Shown: piece after piece, positions 35,988 through 43,631 of the stretch | How positions within the stretch are numbered: the first letter of the stretch is position 1 | Layout: each line of letters starts with the position of its first letter | From: Nostoc sp. NMS2 | GTDB lineage: Bacteria; Cyanobacteriota; Cyanobacteriia; Cyanobacteriales; Nostocaceae | Assembly (NCBI RefSeq): GCF_017115105.1 | Contig: NZ_JABXKH010000178.1 | Span: 111,010 to 175,009 of the forward strand | Direction: 5' to 3' | Length of the DNA: 64,000 bases | Translations under genes and position numbers: made by a program | Notes under the pieces: model-generated | The model's database searches: none | Seen by the model: the letters and a program-made list of their open reading frames with translations, nothing else | Told to the model about the DNA's origin: nothing

Positions 35988-36230
35988 TTAATATGCATTG
36001 GTGAGTCTTGCAAAAGTCGCTTTTACTTCTTCATCACTGGCAAAGTCTCCAGCATTCGCTTCAGCAATTCCCTTTTGAATTTCCTCAATTTGCCACTGAT
36101 ACATCTCTAGATAAGCGTCTACCGCTTCATTAAGTATGTAGCTGCGATCGCGGTTTATTTGGGATGCGATCGCATCAAGTGCAGCTTTGCGATCGCTATC
36201 TATCCGAAACGTAATATTTTCTTTGCTCAT
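35988..36230 (-). CDS. Ribbon-helix-helix (CopG/ParD-like) antitoxin
   Basis: An 80-residue DNA-binding protein from the ATG at 36230. The beta strand NITFRIDSDRKAALDAIA and helix SYILNEAVDAYLEMY form the RHH fold, and an acidic C-terminal helix (IEEIQKGIAEANAGDFASDE) would neutralise a toxin. The frame can be extended to 36284, but those codons are translated from the inverted repeat at 36249-36279, which is better read as the operator. No RelE/ParE gene follows, so the antitoxin appears to be solitary. Confidence 0.8.
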   Translation of the reverse strand: MSKENITFRIDSDRKAALDAIASQINRDRSYILNEAVDAYLEMYQWQIEEIQKGIAEANAGDFASDEEVKATFARLTNAY

Positions 36231-36248
36231 TATCTTATGAAAGTCGTA

Positions 36249-36279
36249 TTGCAATATGTTGTATTGTAATATATTGCAA
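36249..36279 (-). promoter_or_regulatory. Operator-like inverted repeat before the RHH gene
   Basis: TTGCAATAT (36249-36257) and its exact complement ATATTGCAA (36271-36279) are separated by 13 bp that contain a further GTATTGTAAT half-match. It lies 18 bp before the RHH start codon, the usual place for autoregulation by an RHH dimer pair. Confidence 0.6.
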
Positions 36280-36297
36280 GGCAAGATGGTTATAGTG

Positions 36298-36434
36298 CAA
36301 TACGGTTCAGTTAAGGGTAAAAACTAAAAGTTGTGTAGGTTGGGTTGAGGAACGAAACCCAACATTATTAACCATTTGTTGGGTTTCGCTATTGCTCAAC
36401 CCAACCTACTATTTTTCTTAACTGAACCGTATTG
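36298..36434. mobile_element. MITE-like foldback element, copy 2
   Basis: A 137-bp element with perfect 18-bp terminal inverted repeats CAATACGGTTCAGTTAAG (36298-36315, complement at 36417-36434). It is flanked by a perfect 10-bp direct repeat GGTTATAGTG (36288-36297 and 36435-36444). The interior is a foldback like that of copy 1 at 20042-20177, with GTAGGTTGGGTTGAGG in the left half. No coding capacity. It landed directly upstream of the RHH antitoxin promoter. Confidence 0.88.
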
Positions 36435-36488
36435 GGTTATAGTGGCGATCGCTATTATCTCAGAGCGCCTGTAAGCCTCACACTGCAT

Positions 36489-36518
36489 AAAAAAAGCCTG
36501 CGTTTGCAAGCTTTTTTG
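36489..36518 (-). terminator. Terminator of the 38022-36554 gene pair
   Basis: Arms 36490-36501 and 36506-36517 pair at 11 of 12 positions, with T7 following on the minus strand. It starts 36 bp after the stop of the second gene. Confidence 0.8.
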
Positions 36519-36553
36519 AAAAATTTTAGGAGAGCGATCGCACCGTTATAAAA

Positions 36554-37045
36554 TCAAAATGTCCATTCGTGATCTGGATCATCGAGGGCAGCGCGAACAG
36601 AAGCTAAATTTGCAAGTTCTTTGAATGGGCAAGATTTAGCTATTTCTGTGATTGAGTTTAAGGTAAGGGCTAGTTGTTCATTATTGCCGGATGCGATCGC
36701 ATTATCAACGACAGCAAACAAAGCGCGAAAGTTTTCTGCACGTTCATCAAAAGAGCGATCTAGATACGCTATCAGCAATTCTCGCTGGGCGTTAATCTTG
36801 GTGATTGTTTCTTTTTCCCAAGCCTCAATTTCTCGTCTCTTTGTCTGTTCCTGTTCGGCAATTATTTTATATTCACTATAAGCTGAAGAAACTGCATCAA
36901 CACATTGTGTTTTTTCCAAAGCTGCTATCCCACGCCTTTTAGTCTGTTCTTGCTCTCCAATTTGCTTGTAACTGGAAACAATACTTACTAACGATTTTGT
37001 AGCATTAACCGCAGTGCATATTGTACCGATACTTGGTAAAACCAT
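36554..37045 (-). CDS. Helical protein of unknown function, second gene of a pair
   Basis: A 163-residue, largely alpha-helical protein. It has a short hydrophobic start (TICTAVNATKSLVSIVSSY), two related charged segments (IGEQEQTKRRGIAALEK and IAEQEQTKRREIEAWEK, an internal repeat about 30 residues apart) and a conserved-looking end: YLDRSFDERAENFRALFAVV, then an acidic tail DDPDHEWTF. I have a sense that the tail pattern occurs in other bacterial proteins of unknown function, but I cannot name the family. The gene starts 2 bp after the stop of the upstream gene and ends before a good terminator, so both form one operon. The function is unknown. Confidence 0.7.
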   Translation of the reverse strand: MVLPSIGTICTAVNATKSLVSIVSSYKQIGEQEQTKRRGIAALEKTQCVDAVSSAYSEYKIIAEQEQTKRREIEAWEKETITKINAQRELLIAYLDRSFDERAENFRALFAVVDNAIASGNNEQLALTLNSITEIAKSCPFKELANLASVRAALDDPDHEWTF

Positions 37046-37047
37046 TG

Positions 37048-38022
37048 CTAAATACCTCCCAGAGTTTTGTATTTAGCTTGGATGGTTAAAGTAGAAGGGT
37101 TTAACAGTCCTTCATTATCTAAAATAGGAATTTTCATAACTTCTGCAAGTGCTTTAATTAAAAGTGCTACCTCTTGAAATTTGCTAGCATCGCGATCGCG
37201 ATTAAAAGGTTGGGCTTCAAGCTCTTGAATTGCAGATTTAGCACGGTTGTTTAAATTACACACTAAATTAGCCAGTTCCACTATTCGCCGTTTAACCTGT
37301 AATAGAAAATCTTGAGCTGCTTCGATATTGGCAATTTCTATGTTTACCCTAGCTTCATACTCTCGTGCTTTAGTCAAAGCTTCCTCACCCTTACCAGCAA
37401 GTTGAAAACCCCCAACCATCAATGCCGGGCCGAGTGTAATACCTCCCAATACAGCACCACCAACTGCCATACTTGTACCACCACCTAACCAAGTTATGGC
37501 TCCAGTCCAAGCCGCAGCACCACCAACTTGTGATATGGCGACTTCAGAAGCCCACAATCCAAAGAACCTGGAAACAGTAACAGTACCTACACTCTTTGCT
37601 AAGGTAACTGCACCAGAACCTGCTGCTGAGGCTGCAACGGCTGCTGACACACCACCTTTCACCCACTGTTCAGCTTTGATAACTTCTGTTTTGTACTCCT
37701 GAATTTGCTGAGTGGAAATGTCTAATCCAGTTAGAATGTCCAGATTGTTTTGGGAAGCTCGCTGACCAATTCTTTCAATAAAAGCTATAAAGTTTGAAAT
37801 TGTACCCTGTTTAATACGAAGATGCATTTGACCATAGACTTCTGCTGACTGGTTGGTAATTTCCCAGGCTGCTTTTAAGTTTTGCAAGCTACTTTCGTAT
37901 TTTTGTTGAGCCTGTTCACCAATTTCCTTTGCCTGATTCATATTGCCAATGCCTTTAGCACCTTTTACTGCTCCCAAGGCTCCAGTAGCCAAAGCAGCAG
38001 CGCCCAAAATCAGTGGAATCAT
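37048..38022 (-). CDS. Gly-rich membrane-inserting/coiled-coil protein of unknown function
   Basis: A 324-residue protein. After a hydrophobic N-terminus (LILGAAALATGALGAVKGAKG) comes a long helical region (~25-115). A central stretch of ~95 residues is rich in Gly/Ala and hydrophobic (VSAAVAASAAGSGAVTLAKS, then GGGTSMAVGGAVLGGITLG), and helices resume at ~215-275 (KAREYEARVNIEIANIEAAQ). Helix-hydrophobic hairpin-helix is the layout of alpha-helical pore-formers and some membrane-remodelling proteins. That comparison is structural only. It is the first gene of the pair and is co-directional with a 2-bp gap. Possible roles include toxin, membrane-stress or defence; none is shown. Confidence 0.7.
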   Translation of the reverse strand: MIPLILGAAALATGALGAVKGAKGIGNMNQAKEIGEQAQQKYESSLQNLKAAWEITNQSAEVYGQMHLRIKQGTISNFIAFIERIGQRASQNNLDILTGLDISTQQIQEYKTEVIKAEQWVKGGVSAAVAASAAGSGAVTLAKSVGTVTVSRFFGLWASEVAISQVGGAAAWTGAITWLGGGTSMAVGGAVLGGITLGPALMVGGFQLAGKGEEALTKAREYEARVNIEIANIEAAQDFLLQVKRRIVELANLVCNLNNRAKSAIQELEAQPFNRDRDASKFQEVALLIKALAEVMKIPILDNEGLLNPSTLTIQAKYKTLGGI

Positions 38023-38290
38023 GAAATACTCCTGATTGTGATTAGTATTTGGTTAGTATTTATCTACGGGTTAAGCATAAAGAAAAGGCATCACCTTATA
38101 CTTATCTTTCCCGGAGATACTAACTAATTAACATTCAAAAGGTATAAATTTGAGGCTGTGATGAATGCAGTTGTCAATCCTTTTCGTGTTGAGTGCGATC
38201 GCACATCACTGTGGAGTACGCAGGCTTCAATTTCCTCTGAAAGCTTAAAATAAATAGTCAGCAGGTCTTTTTGACAGCAGCATAACAGCT

Positions 38291-38509
38291 ATGACCAACC
38301 TACTTGAACAAGCGATCGCACGAGTGAAACAGCTTCCTGAAACAGAGCAAGATGCAATTGCTGCGCTCATTCTGGAAGAACTGGAAGACGAAGCTCATTG
38401 GGACAAAGTATTTGCAAAGTCTCCCGATGTACTAGCTGAACTTGCAACAGCAGCCTTGGCTGAAGACCAAGCAGGCAAAACCCAAGAGCTAGAGCCAGAA
38501 ACCTTGTGA
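38291..38509 (+). CDS. Antitoxin of a ParE/RelE-type pair
   Basis: A 72-residue acidic protein, first of a two-gene unit. The N-terminal segment LEQAIARVKQLPETEQDAIA, then ALILEELEDE, is a pattern common in small cyanobacterial antitoxins that precede a ParE-like toxin. The stop overlaps the toxin start by four bases (GTGA), indicating translational coupling. It may bind its own promoter together with the toxin. The family was not named further. Confidence 0.72.
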   Translation: MTNLLEQAIARVKQLPETEQDAIAALILEELEDEAHWDKVFAKSPDVLAELATAALAEDQAGKTQELEPETL

Positions 38510-38769
38510 AATCCAGAACAACGGCTCAGTTTCGCAACTTATTTGCTAATCTTCCTGAGCAGGTTCAGCAACAGGCACGCGAAGCGTATCAGCAGTTTAA
38601 GCAAGATCCCTGGCATCCTAGCCTTCGTTTCAAGCAAGTGCATCCTAGAGAGCCTATATACTCTGCCCGTGTTAGCAAAAATTATCGTGCTGTTGGTGTG
38701 CGAAACGAAAGTGGTATTGTGTGGTACTGGATTGGCACTCATGGAGATTACGACAACCTACTGTCCTAG
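38506..38769 (+). CDS. ParE/RelE-superfamily toxin
   Basis: An 87-residue basic protein. FRNLFANLPEQVQQQAREAY is the first helical hairpin of the RelE/ParE fold. The sheet carries SLRFKQVH, YSARVSKNYRAVGV and the typical end WYWIGTHGDYDNLL. The group includes mRNA interferases and gyrase poisons, and the target here cannot be told. It starts with GTG overlapping the antitoxin stop. Confidence 0.82.
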   Translation: MKSRTTAQFRNLFANLPEQVQQQAREAYQQFKQDPWHPSLRFKQVHPREPIYSARVSKNYRAVGVRNESGIVWYWIGTHGDYDNLLS

Positions 38770-38897
38770 TTCTAGTTGGCTGAGGGCGTATCATCTCATT
38801 AAGAAAGGCACTGTCTCACGAAGTAGAATGGACAAGCGATGTCTACGACGGGCTACGCCGGAGCAATTACCCAAAGCTCACACAACAAAAGCTAAGT

Positions 38898-39614
38898 TTA
38901 GCAATTTTGGGTTAGTTGTAGCTTTAGGTAATCAATGAAGTCCAGAATTTCTATATCAGTGAGTTGTAGACGTGATCGCTTGCCATATTTCTGTTGCAAA
39001 TAATCCCTTCCTTGCTCTGGAGTCCAATTTAATTGGGCTAAATATGTGTCAGTTTTAGCTATAAAAACATCACGTGATTCAACCGCTTTTATATTATCAA
39101 TTGTTTCTGATTGAGATTGATTTTTATCTGGATTAAAATTGTGGATTTTATTAATTTTTAAACTTACTTTTTGCCCTAAAGCTTGCCAGTCTAATTCCTT
39201 ATGTCCATCCCAACTAACACCTACAGAGCGATAAGTGACTGGATCGTAAATATTACAAAAAACTACATTACTATTTCCTGGACTAACGGTGATCGTTAGT
39301 GGATTACGTAGTTGTTCAGAAGTCAGGGCATCCAAAGACAACAATAAACTTTTAGAAAAGTAAGTATCATTCCCTTATTGGATAATATAAGGTTTGTCTG
39401 CTAAGATATACAAATTTATTTTTTCATCTGGGCCAAATGTATTTTCAACTTTTTTATCAACTTCTATCCCTGTTATCACCCCAGTCAAGGCTTTGTCGTA
39501 AATTGGGATTTGTCTTTTATCGTCGGATAGCATATACCAGCAGTGATCATTATCTTTTTTGACAAAGATATACTGAGGTCTTGGGACTGCTCCAAATCCT
39601 AATTTAACTTCCAT
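38898..39614 (-). pseudogene. Gene of unknown function split by an in-frame TAA
   Basis: Two frames usually read as separate genes (39375-39614 and 38898-39344) lie in the same frame with no stop between them other than a single TAA at 39375-39377. Read through, the product is about 237 residues: MEVKLGFGAVPRPQYIFVKK..., NLYILADKPYIIQ, stop, GNDTYFSKSLLLSLDALTSE, ..., NWTPEQGRDYLQQKYGKRSR. Codons before and after the stop look equally protein-like, so the simplest view is one recent nonsense mutation (for example CAA to TAA). Family not recognised; the C-terminal block resembles a motif seen in other cyanobacterial hypothetical proteins. Confidence 0.72.
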
Positions 39615-39764
39615 ATTTTTGATGCAGGTTTTGGTAAATATATTTATTGAGCAACCAGCCTTTACGATTTGTATCGTCAAGCAATGAGTTGCTTTATAGA
39701 TATAATTCCCTAACCAACAAGCTAATTAACATTAAGGCAGCAAAAATTACAAAATTTGGTGAAT

Positions 39765-40487
39765 CTATGACAAACTTTCTGGATCAACACCTAGCGCATT
39801 CAACCTTTCAATTAACATTTTTACTTTTTGTTCTGCTTCCACTCGTCGCTGTTCTTCAAAAGCTGCGCGTTCTTCCGCTTCCCTAATACATTCTTCTGGT
39901 GTCAGCAATCTTTGCCCTTCTTCGTCATACCAGTACAGCCATTCCCGCACTATCCCTTGATAAATTCCCCGTTCTCGCCCAATTCCTAAACCAATCTCTG
40001 GTAGCCAAACGGGATTTCCTGACATTAAGAGATATTCCCCATCAACTAAGTGATATACCTCTAAAGGTGTCTTTTTCCGCCGAAGGGGACTATATACAAC
40101 GTAGTACAAAATTCCTAATTCTTTGGCATAAAATTCTTTCTTGATGTTATATTCTTCTCGATATATTTGGGAAACAACTTCTAGTGCTAAAATTGGCAGT
40201 TGTTTTTCTTCCCATAGCACATAACTTAGGCGTAAATCCTCATCAACGAAGCGTTTAACTCCCAAGCTGAGAAACCCATCAGGGACAATGGCTGGTTTTT
40301 CTGGGTGACAATAAATACCCATATCAACACCAAAGAACCAATCCCAGCGATCGCACCAAACCAAAGCTAGGATCGTTTTCAGTAAGCCCGGAATTAAATT
40401 TTGGAGTTCATTATCCACAGGGGTATCGTTAGAGTCGGGTAACTCTTCGGAAGATGGCAAACAATGGAGCGGATTGTAGTTCAACAT
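39765..40487 (-). CDS. Uma2-family endonuclease with C-terminal coiled coil
   Basis: From the ATG at 40487 the protein has 240 residues. The Uma2 (DUF820) core shows NELQNLIPGLLKTILALVW, the acidic position in PAIVPDGFLSLG, and ILALEVVSQIYREEYNIKKE, where the usual E-x-K is less clear. The C-terminus is a charged coiled coil (EECIREAEERAAFEEQRRVE) found in one Uma2 subgroup. The extension to 40550 adds 21 residues without family character. It is a different Uma2 subgroup from the one at 4237-4821. The role is unknown. Confidence 0.82.
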   Translation of the reverse strand: MLNYNPLHCLPSSEELPDSNDTPVDNELQNLIPGLLKTILALVWCDRWDWFFGVDMGIYCHPEKPAIVPDGFLSLGVKRFVDEDLRLSYVLWEEKQLPILALEVVSQIYREEYNIKKEFYAKELGILYYVVYSPLRRKKTPLEVYHLVDGEYLLMSGNPVWLPEIGLGIGRERGIYQGIVREWLYWYDEEGQRLLTPEECIREAEERAAFEEQRRVEAEQKVKMLIERLNALGVDPESLS

Positions 40488-40832
40488 GAGCGGTTTTGCC
40501 AAATCTGATTCTAGATAGATTGTAGGTAATCTATTGATGTGCGATCGCATAGCAAAAATGAAAAACCATTTTTAGCCATTGCCTTATGTCTCTCTTCTCA
40601 GTATTTAAGTACTTAGAAGTGTAAAATCTTTACATCAGATTCGTAGTTTTTCGGTATTGATTACCAGAGTGTCTAACTGACAATAGCAAAAAAGGGTGGA
40701 ATATTGTTCAACTTTCGTTCCTCAACCCAACCTACGAAGTCTTGGATTATCTCTAAGCAATGTACATAAAAAAGGGCAGGTAGAAAACCCGCCCTCAAGT
40801 AATCAATATTTAAACTAAACTAGCGATCGCAA
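40488..40832. other. Gap with a fragment of the MITE core and the ndhD terminator
   Basis: It holds CGTTCCTCAACCCAACCTAC at about 40714-40735, the exact complement of part of the left half of MITE copy 2 but without the terminal repeats, and the ndhD terminator at 40766-40796. Nothing else was recognised. Confidence 0.5.
40766..40796 (-). terminator. Rho-independent terminator of ndhD1
   Basis: On the minus strand GGGCGGG pairs with CCTGCCC (one G-T) around a seven-base loop, followed by six T. It begins 36 bp after the ndhD1 stop. Confidence 0.85.
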
Positions 40833-42410
40833 CTAATTAGCAATTTTCGGCGCACTCAAAGAAACCTTTAGCGTTTCTTCTTTTTGCTGTGCTAATGTCG
40901 GCACGGAATCACGCAATCTTTCTGTCAATTGTACAGTTGTAGCGTCGTACATCTGAGTCAGCAATTTTGGATAGAAACCAATACCAATAATTGGAATTAA
41001 CAAACACGCAATAATAAATACTTCACGGGGTTCAGCATCTATCAAAGCTTGGTGAGAAACTAATTCCTTGTTTTCTTCTCCGTAGAAAATTTCTCGCAAC
41101 ATTGACAACAGATAAATTGGAGTTAAAATCACTCCAACTGCCATCAAAAACACCACAATGACTTTGAAGGTAGAGCTATAAGCATCGCTAGTAGCAAAGC
41201 CCACAAACACCATTAATTCTGCCACAAAACCGCTCATCCCTGGCAATGCCAAAGAAGCCATTGAACAGGTGGTGAACATGGCGAAAATCTTCGGCATTCT
41301 CTTCGCGACACCGCCCATTTCATCTAACATTAGGGTGTGGGTGCGATCGTAAGTTGCACCAACCAGGAAGAACAAACTTGCCCCAATTAACCCGTGGGAA
41401 ACCATTTGCAATACTGCCCCACTCAATCCCAAATCGGTGAAGGAGGCAATCCCAATCATCACAAAGCCCATGTGGGAAATTGAGGAGTAGGCAATTTTTC
41501 GCTTCAGGTTGCGCTGGGCAAAGGATGTTAAAGCAGCGTAGATGATATTAACTACCCCCAAAACTACCAATACTGGCGCAAAATAAGCATGGGCATCGGG
41601 GAGCATTTGGGCATTCATCCGAATTAAGGCGTAACCGCCCATTTTCAGCAGAATACCTGCTAATAACATATGTACAGGGGCTGTCGCTTCACCGTGGGCA
41701 TCAGGTAGCCAAGTATGCAACGGAATAATCGGCAACTTGACGGCGTAGGCAATCAGGAAGCCAGCATAGAGGGCAAGTTGAAAATTCAGGGCGAAATCTT
41801 TGAGGGCGATCGCTCTCATGTCGAATGTCACCGTATCGCCGTAAAATCCCATTGTCAGGGCAGACAGCAAAATAAACAGCGAACCACCAGCTGTGTATAA
41901 AATGAATTTGGTCGCTGCATACTGCCGCCTTTTGCCTCCCCAAATCGACAGCAGAAAGTATATCGGTACTAGTTCCAGTTCCCACACCAGGAAAAATAAC
42001 AGCATATCCTGGACGGCGAACACGGCAATCTGACCGCCATACATCGCCAAAATCAAGAAGTAAAATAGCTTGGGCTTGAAGGTGACAGGCCAAGCTGCTA
42101 AAATCGCTAGCGTGGTAATGAATCCAGTCAAAATAATTAGGGGCATGGACAAGCCATCAGCCCCTACTGACCAATTCAAACCCAATTGTGGTACCCAGGG
42201 GTAACTTTCCACTAACTGCAAATCTGGATTGGAGAAATCATACCCAGTATAAAAAGCATAAACAATTAGTGCAAAATCTATCAGCCCCACGATCAGGGAG
42301 TACCAGCGCACTGTTTTGCCTTCTTTATCAGGAATGACGGGAAGAAGTAGCGACGCGGCTATCGGAAACAGAATAATCGTCGTCAGCCACGGAAAATTAG
42401 CTATATTCAT
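40833..42410 (-). CDS. ndhD1: NAD(P)H-quinone oxidoreductase subunit 4 (NdhD1)
   Basis: A proton-pumping membrane subunit of the photosynthetic NDH-1 complex, which takes part in cyclic electron flow and respiration in the thylakoid membrane. 525 residues with about 14 helices. Landmarks: NWSVGADGLSMPLIILTGF, FFLVWELELVPIYFLLSIWGG with the essential helix-5 Glu, VKLPIIPLHTWLPDAHGEA with its Lys, and KRKIAYSSISHMGFVMIG. The ATG at 42410 gives the usual MNIANFPWL start. ndhF1 lies 2.1 kb upstream on the same strand but is cut off by its own terminator and a toxin-antitoxin island. Confidence 0.96.
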   Translation of the reverse strand: MNIANFPWLTTIILFPIAASLLLPVIPDKEGKTVRWYSLIVGLIDFALIVYAFYTGYDFSNPDLQLVESYPWVPQLGLNWSVGADGLSMPLIILTGFITTLAILAAWPVTFKPKLFYFLILAMYGGQIAVFAVQDMLLFFLVWELELVPIYFLLSIWGGKRRQYAATKFILYTAGGSLFILLSALTMGFYGDTVTFDMRAIALKDFALNFQLALYAGFLIAYAVKLPIIPLHTWLPDAHGEATAPVHMLLAGILLKMGGYALIRMNAQMLPDAHAYFAPVLVVLGVVNIIYAALTSFAQRNLKRKIAYSSISHMGFVMIGIASFTDLGLSGAVLQMVSHGLIGASLFFLVGATYDRTHTLMLDEMGGVAKRMPKIFAMFTTCSMASLALPGMSGFVAELMVFVGFATSDAYSSTFKVIVVFLMAVGVILTPIYLLSMLREIFYGEENKELVSHQALIDAEPREVFIIACLLIPIIGIGFYPKLLTQMYDATTVQLTERLRDSVPTLAQQKEETLKVSLSAPKIAN

Positions 42411-42547
42411 CACAATTCGTCTGCTATCAAAATCATGTTTGGCAAAAAGTCACTAGTTATTAAGTAACAGCTTTTTGGGGATTTCGTCTTCCTCGTTAGG
42501 TTGATTTAATTAAATTGGCAATCCCCCATTTTTCTCTTGGGAGTCTC

Positions 42548-42600
42548 TTTTGACACTTGGGAGTGGGGAATGTGGGTTAGCATACTCCCAAGTGTCAAAA
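42548..42600. repeat. Perfect 17-bp inverted repeat upstream of ndhD1
   Basis: TTTTGACACTTGGGAGT (42548-42564) and its exact complement (42584-42600) enclose a 19-base loop. A further direct copy of CTTGGGAGT lies at 42536-42544. It sits 138 bp before the ndhD1 start in the divergent gap between ndhD1 and a rightward antitoxin gene. It could be a strong RNA hairpin, a regulator site or a small foldback element. Confidence 0.7.
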
Positions 42601-42743
42601 ATTTACCCTAAAAAGCCGCTCAAATTATAGTTTAGTGGTGCGATCGCGTAGTCCAAGCCATCCCTAAAAATACAAGATGCTGTTTGATGGTTGTTGAAAA
42701 AAGCGATTTGGTACAAAAAATCATCACAGGAGAACTAACCATA

Positions 42744-43001
42744 ATGATAATCGCACAAATTGCAAGTCAGATTCGTTATGTCACCAACGAAAATGGAGAA
42801 ACAACAGATGTACTCGTCCCTGTAGAACTTTGGCAACAGCTTATAAGTTCCATAAATTCTGATAACGTCAGTGGTTTAGCTTGGATTGATGAACAAGAGC
42901 CAAAAGCACAAATGTTAGCCGATCTGCAAGAGTCCCTGCGACAAGCAGCAGCTAGACAAACTTTCCCAGTTTCAGAACTTTGGGACAATATCGAAGCCTA
43001 G
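42744..43001 (+). CDS. Antitoxin of a decayed toxin-antitoxin pair
   Basis: From the ATG at 42744 (AGGAG about ten bases upstream) an 85-residue protein: SQIRYVTNENGETTDVLVPV, ELWQQLISSI, then an acidic end (EQEPKAQMLADLQESLRQAA). This layout is common in cyanobacterial antitoxins located before RelE-like toxins. The extension to 42684 has no family character. The toxin reading frame that follows after 4 bp is broken, so this antitoxin has probably lost its partner. Confidence 0.7.
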   Translation: MIIAQIASQIRYVTNENGETTDVLVPVELWQQLISSINSDNVSGLAWIDEQEPKAQMLADLQESLRQAAARQTFPVSELWDNIEA

Positions 43002-43005
43002 ATTT

Positions 43006-43099
43006 ATGGCAGAAGTTCGTTCGTTTTACACCTTGCTTCAAACGCCGTCTCAAAACTCTGACTAAACAATATCTGTACCATCAGCTTCATCAATGGTAA
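43006..43099 (+). pseudogene. Frameshifted and truncated RelE/ParE-like toxin
   Basis: Starts with ATG 4 bp after the antitoxin stop as MAEVRSF, then hits a stop within 20 codons. Dropping one T in the TTTT at 43024-43027 restores MAEVRSFTPCFKRRLKTLTK, then QYLYHQ, a typical toxin N-terminus. The restored frame ends at 43099 after about 30 codons, so the gene has both a frameshift and a loss of its 3' half. Confidence 0.6.
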
Positions 43100-43119
43100 C
43101 AGAGAAGCAAATAAGAACA

Positions 43120-43347
43120 CTAAGCTGCATATCTAATAATCTCCAATTCCGCTCCATTATTAATAGCTGACTCTGCTTTTTCTAAAACCTGTTCGGTAAC
43201 TGCGTCACTTAAATAATATTCACCACAGTTATTACAAATTTCTGCTGGAACTTTTTTTAAGACAATAATACATTCGTCTCTTTCTAATGTCACAGTTACT
43301 AAACCTGGTTTAGTTTCTCCATGCTGACAAATTACGCATTTCATCAT
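43120..43347 (-). CDS. YgiT-type zinc-finger antitoxin
   Basis: A 75-residue protein with two CxxC pairs (CVICQHG at the start and EICNNCGEYY near residue 40), the Zn-binding N-terminal domain of MqsA/YgiT antitoxins, and a helical end (AVTEQVLEKAESAINNGAEL). It has no HTH domain, so it is the short zinc-finger form. Its start overlaps the stop of the DUF4258 gene by four bases (ATGA), with the toxin first and the antitoxin second, as usual for this pair. Confidence 0.85.
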   Translation of the reverse strand: MMKCVICQHGETKPGLVTVTLERDECIIVLKKVPAEICNNCGEYYLSDAVTEQVLEKAESAINNGAELEIIRYAA

Positions 43348-43631
43348 CTTCGTATCCTAGTTTTAAAACCATCTAACCAAATATTAGCATCAGGAATATA
43401 AGCTGTTACTACATATCCTGTATCTGTAGCTTCATCGTAAGAAAATACAATATGAATCGGCTTACCTTCTATAAAATCCAATATTAGATAACTGGGGTAG
43501 GGTGTATCATCAGGATTTTCTTCTATCACTTCTCCATAAGAAATCGCAGTTTTTACTTCTTTTTGAATGATGCGACGATAAAACATTTGTTGGATAGCAT
43601 GACGGGAGAAAACTAAATTTTGACAATACAT
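43344..43631 (-). CDS. DUF4258 toxin
   Basis: A 95-residue protein of the DUF4258 group (RelE/BrnT-like toxins). It has FSRHAIQQMFYRRIIQKEVK, then GEVIEENPDDTPYPSYLILD, IHIVFSYDEATDTGYVVTAY and the conserved ending YIPDANIWLDGF. The conserved His and Arg are present. It is the upstream partner of the YgiT-type antitoxin, with a 4-bp overlap, and probably acts as an mRNA interferase. Confidence 0.85.
   Translation of the reverse strand: MYCQNLVFSRHAIQQMFYRRIIQKEVKTAISYGEVIEENPDDTPYPSYLILDFIEGKPIHIVFSYDEATDTGYVVTAYIPDANIWLDGFKTRIRR

Noticed and set aside
36231..36284. N-terminal extension of the RHH antitoxin
   Set aside because: The codons are read from a palindrome that is better explained as operator DNA.
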